Part shown: positions 12,883 to 24,870 of the stretch, piece by piece
How positions within the stretch are numbered: the first letter of the stretch is position 1
How the letters are laid out: every line of letters begins with the position of its first letter
From: Marsupella aquatica
Lineage: Eukaryota; Marchantiophyta
Length of the DNA stretch: 64,000 bases
Reading direction: 5' to 3'
Assembly: GCA_973895155.1 (NCBI GenBank)
Contig: OZ316892.1
Location: 27,714,001-27,778,000 of the forward strand
Notes under the pieces: model-generated
What the model saw: only the letters and a program-made list of their open reading frames with translations
Databases searched by the model: none
What the model was told of the DNA's origin: nothing
Translations under genes and position numbers: made by a program

Positions 12883-13557
12883 TAGAGTGTATGTGGCGGA
12901 TGCATTTTTTTCTCTCATTATTTTTGTTGACTGATGCTTAAGATGGTGATCGATTGAGTCCAGCCACCTTATTTGCGCTGTTGACTCATGCATGCTTAGA
13001 TTCCTGATAGAGTCTGCATTATTTGTACTTGTTCTGATCAAATTGATCGATCAATTCCTAGCTTGACCTCATTTGGAAATCAATAGGGTCCAGGCATGCT
13101 CTTAATTAAGATGACTCTATTTTGGGCGCTACATAGAAGCTTCACGATAGACTCGGGTCCCCTATTTGTGTTCTTAGTGTACAGTTCCCTGTCGTTTGTT
13201 GATTGAGATTGTACGTGATCTATGTTTTCAGTTTGCCTGAGGGGTCTGCGAAATACTGGGGAATTTCCTTTGGTGATCGAAGCACTTGGTTTGAAGGATG
13301 CAATTCCTTGAGCTAGTTTGAGGAAGCCCGAGCTCTGTTGTTGTATGAGACATAATTCAATCTATGAAGGTGTCGGGTGGAGTTTGATATGCAGCTTACG
13401 GTGTGAGTGCCAAGGCAAGTTAGCTAGGGTGCGTTGTAGCATCAGTGATGGAGAAAACTTCCCAACCCCTAATTGTCTGCTGCACATGCAGATATCAATG
13501 TTCTCAAGATGTAAACGGCTATAGAATGATCCCGGTCTGGATGCAACCAGGAGATTG

Positions 13558-14066
13558 CATGCCAAAAAGGACCAGATGGAAGAAATATTTAGCACTAGAA
13601 ATAGGGTTGTCTCTCCTTCTAGTATTGAACAAGGCGCTTCCCATGATTATGGGGTCGGCCAAGAACCAAATCCAAACTTGAATCTGCCTAGTCTTTTGAG
13701 GAAAGCCAAGTGTACTTGTCATTTGTGTGGTGAACCTGGTCAAATGATTCCCAAAGTAACTCAAAGACGACATATGAGTCTTAACAACTTTTCTCATAGA
13801 ATGTTAGAACAAGAACCCGTAACTGGTCTTTGGGGAAGTTCATCATGTCAAACTTGAAGGAGACCAGGTCCTGGACCAGGTAATAGAGGGATTGCAACAT
13901 CGATATCCTTCCGAGCCAAATGACAACGAAATTGACACTACTGCAATGCCAAGTGCAAACTCCCCTCCAAATAAAGAACCAACAATGCAATCAGATGATT
14001 TCAGAGCTTGGATGACACAATACTTGAGACAGTCATAGAATTGTTTTCTGTGTTGGATCAACACAA
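13558..14066 (+). pseudogene. TNP2/CACTA-like transposase, N-terminal part
   Basis: This is the start of a decayed DNA-transposon protein that continues to 20799. A Cys-x-Cys-x-x-Cys block (Lys-Cys-Thr-Cys-His-Leu-Cys-Gly) followed by Gln-Arg-Arg-His lies near 13710-13775, as in the zinc-binding N-terminus of TNP2- or Plavaka-type transposases. A helical stretch near 13995-14066 (Leu-Asp-Asp-Thr-Ile-Leu ... Leu-Asp-Gln-His-Lys) ends at a good donor, AAG/GTAAGT. The frame is broken at least twice. Family assignment rests on motif resemblance only. Confidence 0.45.
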
Positions 14067-14191
14067 GGTAAGTATTGCATGCCAACGAAAGGTGCTAAAA
14101 ATATTATACCGCAACATTCATAAGGACTCGATCAGCTGGAGGGACAGGTAACTGGGACAACACTAGTCCGACAGATTACCGAGGGTTATCT

Positions 14192-16098
14192 TTGACACTG
14201 TTATTCACTTTGGCGGGTCCTGATTGGAAGGGTGGTATAGGTGGAATGGCTGCTCCAAGAACTTGGAACCGTCTAATGGAAGTATACCAAATGAATGGTA
14301 TGCCTATTCTAGACAAATGGCTCTTGTGCACAAGAGAAAAGGGAATTGGACACTCTCCGGTTGTTTCTCAGTACTCAGATGAATTTCCAGTTTGCCCATT
14401 GAGAATTGTGGGATAAAAAAGTCTGATCTTTGTAAATTTTCCTACTTGCCAATAGCAAAATTTTTAACAAGTCTACTATTCCAAAGTCAGACATTTTGTG
14501 ATGAGATTTTGCAAATGTGGTGGAACCAATCACACTGGTTATCAAAGGAAGGGGGACTTTCAGGGAATAGAACCGCCATATATAGATGAGTTTTGGCATG
14601 GGAGTAAGCTCCAGCAATATAGCAAATTTTGGAATCCAGAGACTATATGGAAGTTACCAATCATTTGTCCAAATGGTAATTGCAAAAAGGCATACAGAAT
14701 ATGGCCAACTATATGTGACAAGTTGGATGATGACGACAATTTTGAAGAAGCAAGAGGATTCTACCACTTTCCATGTGTGGACTGTTATGCTGAAATCTAT
14801 CAAGAGCCTATTGATGTAAAGGTAACCTTGCATACTTTTTGTGGAATCAACTCGAATCTGATTGATTCTATACTCAGACATGTCTTTCCCTATATTGTTA
14901 GACACTACGTACGTAGGGGAGAAGCCGCTTCTTAAATTATAGTACATGAAAGTGACTAACGTGTGTCTTGTTTTGTTCATGTTTCCTGGGGTTGATCAGG
15001 GCTCTCCATTTAATATAGCAATAATGGGGCATTGGGATGGATTTCAAGCGGCTACTACTGTTCCGAAAGATTGCTGGACTGTGGAGATTGTTATCTTGAA
15101 TGGTGGTAAACACCCACTCCCAAACTCCAAAATAGCTCAGCCTATTCCTTTACTCTTCATTCCCATGTCATCGAAGTTGCTGCAGAAAAAGAAGAAGTAT
15201 CACCTATTGCAAGCATTTTTGAAACCCCTATGGGCAGACTTAGTTTCAGAAATGTTTTGTTGATGGATTACCCATCAAATTTAGATTTCCCGTTCCTTCT
15301 TCCTTGATGTCAGATCCCTGGTCAGATCATAGAAATGATGAGGTCAATGTTCGAGTGATGGTCATGAGTTGGACAGGGGATGGGCCAGCTCAGAGTAAGA
15401 TTGGCGGGACCTTGTTAATGGGCTATAATGGTTGTCGATGTGACTTGTTACATTCTGAAAGTATCATGGCAACTACAGGGAAGAATAAAAAAATTGTCAT
15501 TTACAATCACAATAGACAAGCAGTTAGGATTTCACCTGTGAGACGAGATATTCAAGCCATGCATTTTTTCGGCAAGTGTTTAAGAGAGGCAGCAAACGAC
15601 AATAAAAAATCTGAGTTCAAACAGCAAAGTGGATTGTCATTCTACTCTGACAATCATGTGGTCCCTATATGATCTTTATGAATTTGATCTATCACTGGAT
15701 CTTGTCCACGATCCAATGCATGGTTTATCATTAGGAGTGCTCAAAAGTTTTAATGACAGACTATTGGGCTCTTGTAATGCTCGAGAAGTAAAAAAATTGA
15801 TGAAGGTCTTAGCACATGTTACCAATCATCGACCTGCCGGATTAGGTGCACGTTGGCCATGACCACCTCTATATGTGAAAAATCTAACAGGTCCAGGATC
15901 AAAGTGGAAGTTCTCAAACTATAAAGCGGAGGAACATGTGCTTTTCATCTTATATTGTACAGCGCCTATCTTGGAGGAGTTGGGACATGGTCTTGGAACT
16001 CCTCTCGGTGCAGAAGGCTCTTTACTTATACATTTAAGTAGATTGTTTTTTTGTGGTTTCAAGAAAGCAAGGATGGACTAGAGACATGATACAAAATG
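14192..16098 (+). pseudogene. TNP2/CACTA-like transposase, central part
   Basis: A series of plus-strand frames (14192-14416, 14498-14935, 14946-15263, 15304-15672, 15629-15862, 15875-16098) encodes pieces of one transposase. Recognisable landmarks are a Cys-x4-Cys block near 14665-14685, a Gly-His-Trp-Asp-Gly-Phe-Gln segment near 15030, an Asp-Gly-Pro-Ala segment followed by Gly-Cys-x-Cys-Asp near 15380-15445, and the TNP2-like Asp-Pro-Met-His-Gly-x-x-x-Gly-Val-x-Lys near 15711-15750. Changes of frame, including one at a T-run near 16045, and stops show decay. The frame is then cut by the insertion at 16099 and resumes at 19171. Confidence 0.6.
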
Positions 16099-16346
16099 TG
16101 TGATGCCGTGCCAGGATCACGAAGTACTTAGTTAAGCCTAAAATAATGGCTAAATGAAGATTAGGTAGATAGAATTGCGGGGGAAATAAGGATCGAAGCC
16201 GATTGCAACGAGTTCGGGGGAAATTATGAGGGGATCAGATCCAACGATCGCGATTAAGTGGGATTAGGGTTATGACCTAATCGGGGCTTGATCAGGTAAG
16301 CCGAGGCCAGGAGAGGCCGGTAGTAAGAGCTTCTAACAGAGCCCAA

Positions 16347-18256
16347 GTGAACGGACCCGTGGAGGAAGGTCAACCAGTAGCAGCCCAACAATTTTCAGAG
16401 GAAGAGATCGGAAGCTTTGGAGGAGAGGCCGGCATGTTAGGTAGTCAGGTTAATGTGGATGATTACGACGATGACTATGTCGATCACGGGGAGAGGCCGG
16501 TACCAGGAGTTAGAACGATGGGAAGGTTTTGTAGAAGACTTCCCGCAGTCTTCTATGGCAAACCGGAGGACCAAAAAATGCCAGAATCTCCTCCACCAGA
16601 TGTAACGCCATTGGAATTTGACAAGATGAAGGAAGCTGAAGTCGGGCTACATGAGAAGATTAAGGAGTGGGGGGCCCGGAATGCAGAACACGAATGCCAA
16701 CTACCAGGAGGAGAGTGGCCGGAAGGAATAAGACAGCTTAGTGAGAGGCAACCCGAACCTCTCACTGACTTCGATCAATTACGGGCAGAAGCTTGGGAGA
16801 GACGACCTCGATGGCAGATGCCAGTATCACCTAAGAGGTCAAACTATGCAAGAAATCGGGCTAAAGAGTATGGAGACATGTGTGGACTCTTAGCCTTAGA
16901 AATCTTCGGCAACGAGTTAGGATCCGGGCCATTTCTTAGAAAGGAAATGGCTGATCAGACGAGACTGGAGGAGGCAATGACATTGGAGCGACTGAAGGAG
17001 GAAGTAATCGCTCAACTTCGCTGCATGGAGGCCGAAGTTGCTAAGACAAAGTTTGGTCAACCAACTCAACAGGATCTCTTGGCTAAACAACAGGAATTGG
17101 AAGTGGCAAACAACCAATTGGAAAACTACCAATTGGATAACCAGCAGATCAAGGAAAAGTTGACGAAGATAGAGTTGGAGTTAGCCGATTCAAAAGCAGA
17201 AGTACAGGGTTTAAATCTCCAAGTTGAGAGGCTCAGAAAGACGGCTAAGGAGCAGGCCACCCAGAGCAAGAAGGCCTTGGCAGAAGCCAAAGGAAGTATG
17301 ATAAGTTACTCGACCGGTTGGAGGCCATGCGTGAGAAGCATGATGACGCCATGTGCACGGCGGCCAATGATCACCTAAACCGGGTTCAACAGATACGCAA
17401 GGAGCTTCAGGAGGAGCTAACCAGGACAAAGCAGGCATGGACGAACGAGGTCACAAAACTGGAAGGTATCAACGACTCCTTAAAAATAGCCGTAGATAAG
17501 AAAGAGTTGGAGATCGTGCAGATCTTAAATGAGGAGCTGAAGACGGCCAGGGCCGAGATACTACGGCTTAACGATGAAGTTGAAGACGTATCTCAGGAAT
17601 TAGAGGAGGCCAAGGATAAGGTGATCGGGTTGCAGAGGCGTGCCGACAATCAAACGCAGAAATTGAAGAAGTATGTCGAAGCGGGATATGGATCACCAAC
17701 TGAAAGGCTTCCCGTCAGTAGTATGGTAGGCAGAAATATAGTGAAGCCAAAGCCGAAGCCAAGCTCCCTGATGACAAGCGTAACTGAGGGCAAAGCCATG
17801 CAATTGGTGGCAAACTTGGCAAAGACGTTCATGGGGCCAGGCGATAATAAAGTTAAGGCCCTTAAAGCCACTCCGGAGGAAGTCGAGAGCATGGCCGCTC
17901 ACATTTGTGGTACTATGGCCTTAAAGGCAGCTGTGGTAGAGGTAAGTATTGCGGATCAACTTGGAGCTGCAGTAACAGGTTTAGACGATGGTACTGCTTC
18001 TATGGACGCACAGAACGTGAAGCCGTGGGTTATCGAGACCGAGCGCATCGGGGAAAAGGCTTGGATTGAGGAAGTTAAGGCAAAGGCTCTCCAAGCCGTT
18101 TCCCAGGAGGATGCGGATGCGGATGCCGATGCCGAGACCGAGGCTGGGGCCGACAAACCAGAACCCGAAGTCGAGAAAGCCGAAGGGGTCAGGCCGGGGC
18201 CGATGGCAGGAGAAGGTGCAGAGTCGGAAGATTCGGACTTTCCCCCGGTCATCTGA
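16347..18256 (+). pseudogene. Gag-like coiled-coil protein of the insertion
   Basis: Two overlapping frames, 16347-17378 and 17318-18256, form one protein of about 630 residues if a single-base change near 17297 is allowed for. The first third is acidic with a Pro-rich block. The middle (about residues 200-430) is a long heptad-rich coiled coil with many Glu, Lys, Leu and Gln. The end is Ala/Glu/Asp-rich with a run of Asp-Ala repeats near 18110-18140. No zinc knuckle, protease, reverse transcriptase or integrase was seen. Its position inside a 3-kb insertion suggests the structural protein of a non-autonomous retroelement, which is inference. Confidence 0.55.
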
Positions 18257-19165
18257 CAATTAAGGAGAGCCAGTCATCAGTTGGAAGGAGGACGTGGTGG
18301 CAGGAGAAGGGCTTGGGCCAGAAGGGCGCGGCCGTTGTAGGAGGTGGACAAGGCGAGTAGCGCCCTGTTGGCTTAGGTAGTATTTGATGCTTGGTCCACA
18401 CAGGGTTCCGGGCTAGTCAAGTTTTTTAAGTGATAGTTTTTTGGTAGGATTATCGTTGTGGAAGGCCGTGTGTGGTGGTTAGGATTTCCGTTTGTTTTTC
18501 CCTGAGTGCGCTGCAAGGATAAAAACCTGGGCAGCGTGGCCCAAGGGGCTTTTTCTTAGTCAAGGCTTTAGTGTAAATCTGTATTGTTCTGTACAGGAAG
18601 CTCTCGGCTAAATCTAGACCGCAGGGTATCAGTGAATCACCAGTTACATTGGATTTTTGAGCAATTGTTTGAATTGAGTTGGCCTCGTTGCATAGTTCGC
18701 AGATTCTTGCCATCCAAGGAAATTGAGTGTTATGATATCTGTTGCTTGATCGATTAAAGTCAGATAGGGTGAACTGTTGAGCAAAATACAATCGCATTGT
18801 CTTGATTGGAGACTGCCCAATCAAACTCTGAGAGAAAAGTGAGGATTGAGAGTGTTAGTCGGTGAAGTGTGGGTTGAGTCAGTCTGAAAAAGACCTTCAG
18901 CCGGCTTAAGAAATTAAGCCGTAGAGGTACATTCCGGGGGCGGAATACAAATATACTTGAAGAAGTTAAAGAGGAATTAGGTGTCTCAGTTGTGCACAAT
19001 TCACAAGCCCAGTGAAAAAATCGGTCCGGTAAGTGTGGATCGAAGGAGAGGATCGCGTCTCCAAGCCGAATAGCTGCCAGACGGCAAGAGGACGGACGTA
19101 AACGAGTGGTTTATGATCGACAGAGGGTAGTTCTTGGGGTTAGAGGTCTTGGAAGACGCGCCACA
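18257..19165. other. Non-coding 3' part of the gag-like insertion
   Basis: There is no supported ORF. A TATA-like word GGATAAAAACC at 18518-18528 could mark an LTR promoter, but no second copy is present at the 5' end of the insertion. Confidence 0.4.
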
Positions 19166-19170
19166 AAATG

Positions 19171-20799
19171 CAAGGCAACATTTCTCAGCCTGGCGAGTGC
19201 TTACAGAAGAAACTTATGGAGCAAACGGCCGAATAGTGGAGCATGTCATTGGTTGGAAACTCTTACTATATATCTTCATATGTTGTTCATATTGTTGGTG
19301 TACGTCTTTCAATTTCTCTGTTGTGTAATAGACTATTTCATGATTCTAGTTTGAAATATATGTGCTTATATCTTGTGTGTGTACTTGTCTTGAATGTGCA
19401 GGGAATGGAGAATTGTTGGATGATATCCATAGACATGGTCACCATGAATTTTCTGGTGCTATAGTTTTGAGCGCATGGTTAGTGGTTATAACAGCATAAG
19501 TACAAATCAAAATCCAATGAGCTGAGTTATGCACAGTACTTTTGCCGCCAACTCTTTTCAGAGTTTTTTTTTCAACTACAACAGGACAAAGATGGGTTGC
19601 ACAGAGACTAAAGGACATTGGGATTGTTACAAAGTTCACTGTATCCCCGCATCATTGGAATTCCAGCAAGAGCCGTTCCATGCTCCATATTTTACTCCAA
19701 GAAGGTTTGTGTTGTGACCAGCATAGAAAAAGCAAACCAGTTATAGACATTACTGCAATTTATGAACAAGACTGACTTGCCATCAGTGCAAGCTACTACA
19801 AAAGGAGTAGGTGTTGGGTGACAAGAAGGTGTGGAGGTTGATGTTCCTCTTGGTGGAAAGACATCGTCATGTCTTAGAACTTATTGGTCAGACCAAAGCC
19901 TTTTGAATCCTCAGAATGATAATCAGCTGAGAGACAGGATAGAGATTCTTCGGGCTGTTCTTGTGAATGGAGTGCTCTATAGAAAGAATGATTTGGTGGT
20001 GGTCCGGAACAATAGGAATGACAAATCAACCTTGAAATGTAAAATCAGGTCTTTTTTCCTCCATACATTTGATAGCCACTATCAGATTTTCTTTGATGCA
20101 CTTATCTACGCTCAAGTATCAACAGCAGGAGATAATGGTGAGGAAGTATTGTTTAGGACAGAATGTACAGACATGGAATTTTTTGGGGATGAACCAGGTG
20201 ATGCTTACGAGACTAATATATTTCCAGTGAGGCACATCCTCCATCGATTCATGTCTCATCCCACTCATTTAAAACCAACAGGCAAGAAAGTGAGTGTGGC
20301 ATTTGAGTTTGATGACATTACTCCTCGTACTCATCTACTGATTCCTGGGCGACCTGGGTGTTGTCCTCCTTAGCCAATGTGCAATGATGTTGTCATTGTT
20401 TCATTATCCCCTGGGGAGAAAAATGCACCTTTGCATTTAGCATCAATCACTTCAGTTGACCATGGTGATCTAGATGGCGTTGACAAAAATGAGATTCACA
20501 ATTGTGATAGAACACTGGAAGTTGCTTGGTTAGTACTTGATCATTCAACTTACCATGCTGAAATATTCAAGGTGAACTCCATCAATCGGGTCTTTACTTT
20601 GCTGTGGAAAAACATTTTGACAGTGTTGGATCCTTCTTTATTTGAGAAACAACACTTGGAAAGTTCCATCACACAGAGTTGGATTGCATCACATGATTGG
20701 ACAAGAGGCTTGTATTTGACAAGTTCCAGGATTCAAGGTCCACCTGTACAAGAAGATCCATATGACAATTATCAATATCTGATAAAAGACTATCGGTAA
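19171..20799 (+). pseudogene. TNP2/CACTA-like transposase, C-terminal part
   Basis: The frame resumes directly after the target duplication (Ala-Arg-Gln-His-Phe-Ser-Ala-Trp-Arg-Val) and continues through 19290; further pieces lie at 19542-19775 and 19831-20799. The last block is one long frame of about 320 residues, interrupted only by TAG at 20371-20373 (Pro-Pro-stop-Pro-Met). It contains a beta-rich segment with Asn-Gly-Val-Leu-Tyr-Arg-Lys-Asn-Asp-Leu-Val and Glu-Val-Ala-Trp, as in the C-terminal region of related transposases. Introns cannot be excluded between 19290 and 19831. Confidence 0.5.
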
Positions 20800-21364
20800 T
20801 TAATCAATGCGTTTCTTTGATGTTGAAATTTCTGCCATATTTGGGCCTCACCTTTGTAAGCTATTCTTGCCTGAGGTTACTAGGATCAAGTACTTATATT
20901 CGGCAGTTTTTTAGTTTTTGTGGATTGTGGCTGATATATATTGTGGTCTTGGGTTGGGCACAGGTGATACGAGGTGATGATACAAATAGGTGCTGCACCC
21001 TAATCTCAGTACATATATGTCCATTTATATCTAAGTTTGAATTGATTGGGCAGCTTCGTTTGTTTGGTTTGCTAGTACACTGAAGCTCTATAGTGTTCAC
21101 GAGAGTGTTTCGATCTGGAGAGTGTTTGCTACTTACGAATATAAGTACGGGTTAATTGATCCAAGCCGGAATGACACTCTCTTCATGTGGACCCGATTGA
21201 TGTATCTAGAGTATTGTGTGCCTACAATTAATTGATCTAAGCCTCCTGGCACGTCGAATTGGACGGATATCTAGATGCGCTTGGGCTAAGGTGTAAAGTT
21301 GATGGATCAAACACATTTAATTTCACACTTAAGACTGTAGACGTTCGAAGAGTGTAAATCAATA

Positions 21365-21610
21365 AAGACTTAATTGCACTTGGACTTTAGGTGTAAAGTC
21401 ACTTTAGCAGTTCATTGCACTTGGACCTAGGTGTAAAATCACTTTAAGGCTTAATGGCACTTGGACTTTAGGTGTAAAGTCACTTTAGCAGTTCATTGCA
21501 CTTGGACCTAGGTGTAAAATCACTTTAAGGCTTAATGGCACTTGGACTTTAGGTGTAAAGTCACTTTACGACTTAGTTGCACTTGGACCTAGGTGTAAAT
21601 TTATTCCCTA
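21365..21610. repeat. Tandem repeat near transposon right end
   Basis: About six 40-bp units in alternating A and B forms give an 81-bp higher-order period: GCACTTGGACTTTAGGTGTA followed by AAGTCACTTTA, and GCACTTGGACCTAGGTGTAA followed by AATCACTTTA. A decayed relative (CTTGGGTGTAAACCACG) lies near 21680, right at the junction with pseudogene B. Subterminal arrays of this kind are typical transposase-binding regions of CACTA-type elements, which is inference. Confidence 0.85.
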
Positions 21611-21696
21611 GAGCATTGCTAAGTGCAAAATATTTTTAACACCTCTAAATGACACCTTTGAGTGCATTTTTCAGAGAACTTGGGTGTAAACCACGA

Positions 21697-22347
21697 AAGT
21701 TGCCCTGTGGCAGCAGTGTTGGTATCTAAAATGGCAAGAAGAGATTCAATGAAGTTTTCGTACGGGGCATGTCCAGGCCTGAGATATGGATTCTCCCGAA
21801 TTGTACATCTTTGCAATCCTTTCGCTGCCAGGACCTTCCTCAAAGTTGGGGTGCTGCGGATTCGGTCCAAGGCCATCACGAGTACCTGCCTCAAAATACA
21901 TGAAGCAAAACTCAACACGTACATGTGGCAAGAGCACACGGCCTGCCTCGATCGGGAAGAAGGTTTCTAGCTTGTACAAGTTGAGATTGATCGCCAACAA
22001 CATTGAGCATACAACTCCCTGATTCGAAAAATTGTACATACCCGCCGCCGAAGCTCCTGATCATTTGCTTTGGCCACGATTGTGATAAATGTCATTGGAT
22101 CCCACGGGAACTCGATGATGATATCCAATTCTCTAGGTCGGACTACATCGAGACCTATCTGCTACATTCTCTCCCGATCAGCTCGGGAAATGGCCTGCGG
22201 TTTTGTAGGATTTGTACCACTTGAGACTGCATCGAGTATGTTCTCCAGAAGGTCGAGCTTCTGGAGAGAGTGGAGTCTGCCTTCTTTGTTTTTGTGGTAC
22301 ACACCCACACGAGAACGCAAGGAATTCACTACAGGCCGCGGAACCAT
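21697..22347 (-). pseudogene. WWE/ART-like gene, subtype II (copy B), truncated
   Basis: Exon 1 runs from ATG at 22347 to 22042 with donor GTATGT, and exon 2 starts at 21895 after a GGCAG acceptor. Both align with E1 and E2 exon for exon. Three defects are visible. First, the Met-Lys-Glu of E2 is Met-stop-Gln here (AAG to TAG near 22162). Second, the end of exon 2 loses similarity near 21700, so its donor is missing. Third, no ART exon follows. The lost part coincides with the right end of the DNA transposon, so insertion or deletion linked to that element probably removed the 3' half. The 5' flank just before the ATG is still similar to that of E2. Confidence 0.8.
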
Positions 22348-22369
22348 TCCGCTTGGTGAAGACTAACAG

Positions 22370-23330
22370 TGGTCACTCTACTGTAGTTGTCTGCAGTCGG
22401 CGAGCAAGATGGTGTCTAGATTTCGTTTGAGTCTACAGGAATCAAGCGGTCAGCCTTCCTCAAGGAAATCCCCACTAGCTACCTTTCAATTTCGATCTGT
22501 CTATGCTATAGCTCTTGTGGGTACGTGAGATGCTCGACCTGGCCTCGAGAGAGCGACGAGCTGTTCGGAAACAAATTGAAGGTGTGTCCGCGTACTTCCG
22601 CGCACTACCATGAGAGAGGATTAGAAACACATGTGTCAAAGATCAGCAGAAAGCCTGTGCGTGGCTCATATACGATTCTTATCATGCCTAGGAAGCTGGA
22701 GGTCTGACGAGTCTCCTGCTGACGTTTTGGCTCTAATTTTGGGGTGCTGGGTGATCGAAGATCTATCCATTCTCTATTTGCCAGCGTCCCCTATCTGCAG
22801 CTTCCCAGAACATCCGTCTCCTCCCTTCATACCCGCTCCAAGCGCCTAATTTCGTAAAAGCAGACATCTAGAGCAGTAATCTTCCGCCCATAGCTTTGTT
22901 GTGTCGTCGATAAGCAGGGACAGATTGTATATTGTTCGTTACTTCCTATCACGTTCCAAGCTTCTCTAGCTTGTTCTGGTTTGAGCTTTGCATTCGATGG
23001 CGTGCATGGTCCTTCTGTGTGCGTTCAGTATAATTTAGCGAAATCCCTCCAGACATCTGGTCAGGTCGCAAACTTTCGAAGCGAGTTTGCGAATCTGGGG
23101 AGAAGAGAAGGGCCATCGTGAGCTTACGGGAAAGTCGGCGAAAGAGCGCTGGGAATGGATCGGGATGTTTGGAACCGTTCTCAGCAGTTGTGGAGAAGAG
23201 ACGGAGTGATGGAAAGTGTAGGCACAGCACGAGGAGCAGAAGGAAAACTGGGACTCCAACTTCTGGAAACGTCGAGAACAGTATCGGTAGCACAATAGAG
23301 TGCTCTACATTGTAGTTCAGTTTTGGCGTG
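22370..23330. other. Upstream region of copy B
   Basis: The first about 50 bp (on the minus strand) match the 5' flank of E2 (for example AACTACAGTAGAG). The rest has no supported gene or repeat. Confidence 0.5.
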
Positions 23331-23339
23331 AACCAGGAT

Positions 23340-24870
23340 TTCATATGGGTACGGTTTTGATCAACAATCACGAAGGGTTCCCAGTTTTACCAGACGCTCC
23401 CGTTCCACATGGTTACCTTGCCCTCGATGAGTCTCACCGCATGCCCTCGATAGACAAGGATGTGGACATTGCTCGATATGTTCCGGATAGAGTAGTGAAA
23501 GCTAACATTGAAGCCGGAATCTGTGGAATATCCTGTGAAAGTTCGCGAGAAGCCGGACACGCTTGATTTGGAAAGGCTGAAAGCAAGGCTTTTTCGTCAA
23601 TATGAGGACGACCGGATGGCAGTGGGGCAACCTCTGTGTTGATTATACTGTGGACAAGATGTAGTTTCACAGTAGAACAGACAACTACAGGGGAGCAGGC
23701 TGTTGAGAAGACAAGTGCTCTCTGGACCAAAAAGAGATGCCTGACCTTGGAAACCCCAGACGACTCTGGAACGTCGATTACTACGTAACAAGATACATCA
23801 CGACTACTAATCAAACAGGCGGACAACGCACAGACTTATTCCAAACAAAAGAGTTCAGCTTCCAAAAGCTGGTATTGGTGGCCTGTATAACGAGTTTGAA
23901 GATATAACGAGTTTGAAGATACATTTCAGGGGGCATTTGCATCACGACTGTTTCCACCAGATGAAAATTTGGCATCAAGCATCTCAAGGGTATGCTGCTT
24001 TGGGGCCCTCCAGGAACAGAAAGACTCTTACAGGCCCACAATCGGCAAGATACTCCGTGGTGAAGAGCCGAAGGTCGTCAATGAAACGGAAATCCTAAAG
24101 AGTCAGAGTAGAATGCTCAAAAGCGCAGATGCTAAATATGACCAATAGACTCGTGGACATGTCGTCTTGAATAAAACTGATGCAATACACAAAGCTAGAG
24201 GCCCTGTAACAAGTTCGACAAATGACCTTATCGTTAACCAGTTTCTCATGACGGTAGATGGTGTGGGCTCCATTAACAACATTCCGTTGATAGGAATGAC
24301 CACAGATTGGACACATTATGAAGCTTTACTTCCGCTAGCCCGTTCGCAAATCCAAATCAAGATTGGGTTTGCCAGCTGGAAAAAGACGTTCAAATTCTGC
24401 AAATTCATTCAGGCGAAATGAAACAGAGTTCGATTCTTTAAGATGACTGAATGCCGTGCATCCTGATGCGAAGACTAAGTATACTAAGGAGCTGAGTTGG
24501 AGGGACTAATGAGAAGCGCGACCTCTCAGCAAGGCAATGGATGAGACCATATAAGTATCGTTGTCCGACATTGAAAGAGCTCGACATGAAACAATACCTG
24601 ATTTGGGGGCAGATTCTGGAACTTTGGAAAGGTGCAGGGTGCGCTCTATGTTAGATTATGGTCCAAAGAAAATGACCGTGGTCAATGCAAAGATTTTGGT
24701 TGATGAAGTGAAGACTGGAATTGACCATACTATGCTCGCCTGCGTTCTAGAGGGCCCCGCCGGCAGTGCAAAAACGGCTCTAGCTGCAGCGGTTGCTGCA
24801 GAGAATATGGTGGGTCTTTCAGACAGCACAAATGTGAAATGTCACCATCTTTAAAGACGCGTGCGCAGGA
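23340..24870 (+). pseudogene. NSF (N-ethylmaleimide-sensitive factor) pseudogene
   Basis: Pieces of the SNARE-disassembly AAA ATPase occur in the correct order on one strand. N-domain-like sequence lies at about 23395-23570. The start of D1 is at about 23838-24060 (Gly-Ile-Gly-Gly-Leu, then a damaged Walker A ending Lys-Thr-Leu, Leu-Arg-Gly-Glu-Glu-Pro-Lys-Val-Val-Asn). The D1 centre is at 24167-24420 (Asn-Gln-Phe-Leu-Met-Thr-Val-Asp-Gly-Val, Leu-Ile-Gly-Met-Thr). The start of D2 is at 24590-24860 (Leu-Glu-Arg-Cys-Arg, then Walker A Glu-Gly-Pro-Ala-Gly-Ser-Ala-Lys-Thr-Ala). The pieces are collinear with a spliced protein over 1.5 kb, with many frameshifts and stops and no intron-like gaps. 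A decayed retrocopy is the best explanation. It is not functional. Confidence 0.8.

Larger units (their letters stand above)
16099..19165. mobile_element. 3,067-bp gag-like retroelement insertion with AAATG target duplication
   Basis: The transposase gene is interrupted by a block that starts TGTGATGCC and ends GCGCCACA, flanked by direct repeats AAATG (16094-16098 and 19166-19170). Reading from upstream straight into 19171 restores a continuous transposase frame through the junction, which supports these exact borders. TG...CA ends and a 5-bp duplication fit an LTR retrotransposon. A degenerate methionine-tRNA primer-binding-like word (CGGTAGTAAGAGC) lies near 16319. However, I could not find matching long terminal repeats, so the class is uncertain. 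It carries one long gag-like ORF and no pol domain. Confidence 0.7.

Noticed and set aside
14375-14617. Minus-strand ORFs overlapping the TNP2-like transposase
   Set aside because: They are shadows of the plus-strand transposase frames and show no domain.
16099-19165. Complete LTR retrotransposon with paired LTRs
   Set aside because: I compared the first and last few hundred bases of the insertion and saw no long direct repeat, and no reverse transcriptase or integrase motif is present.
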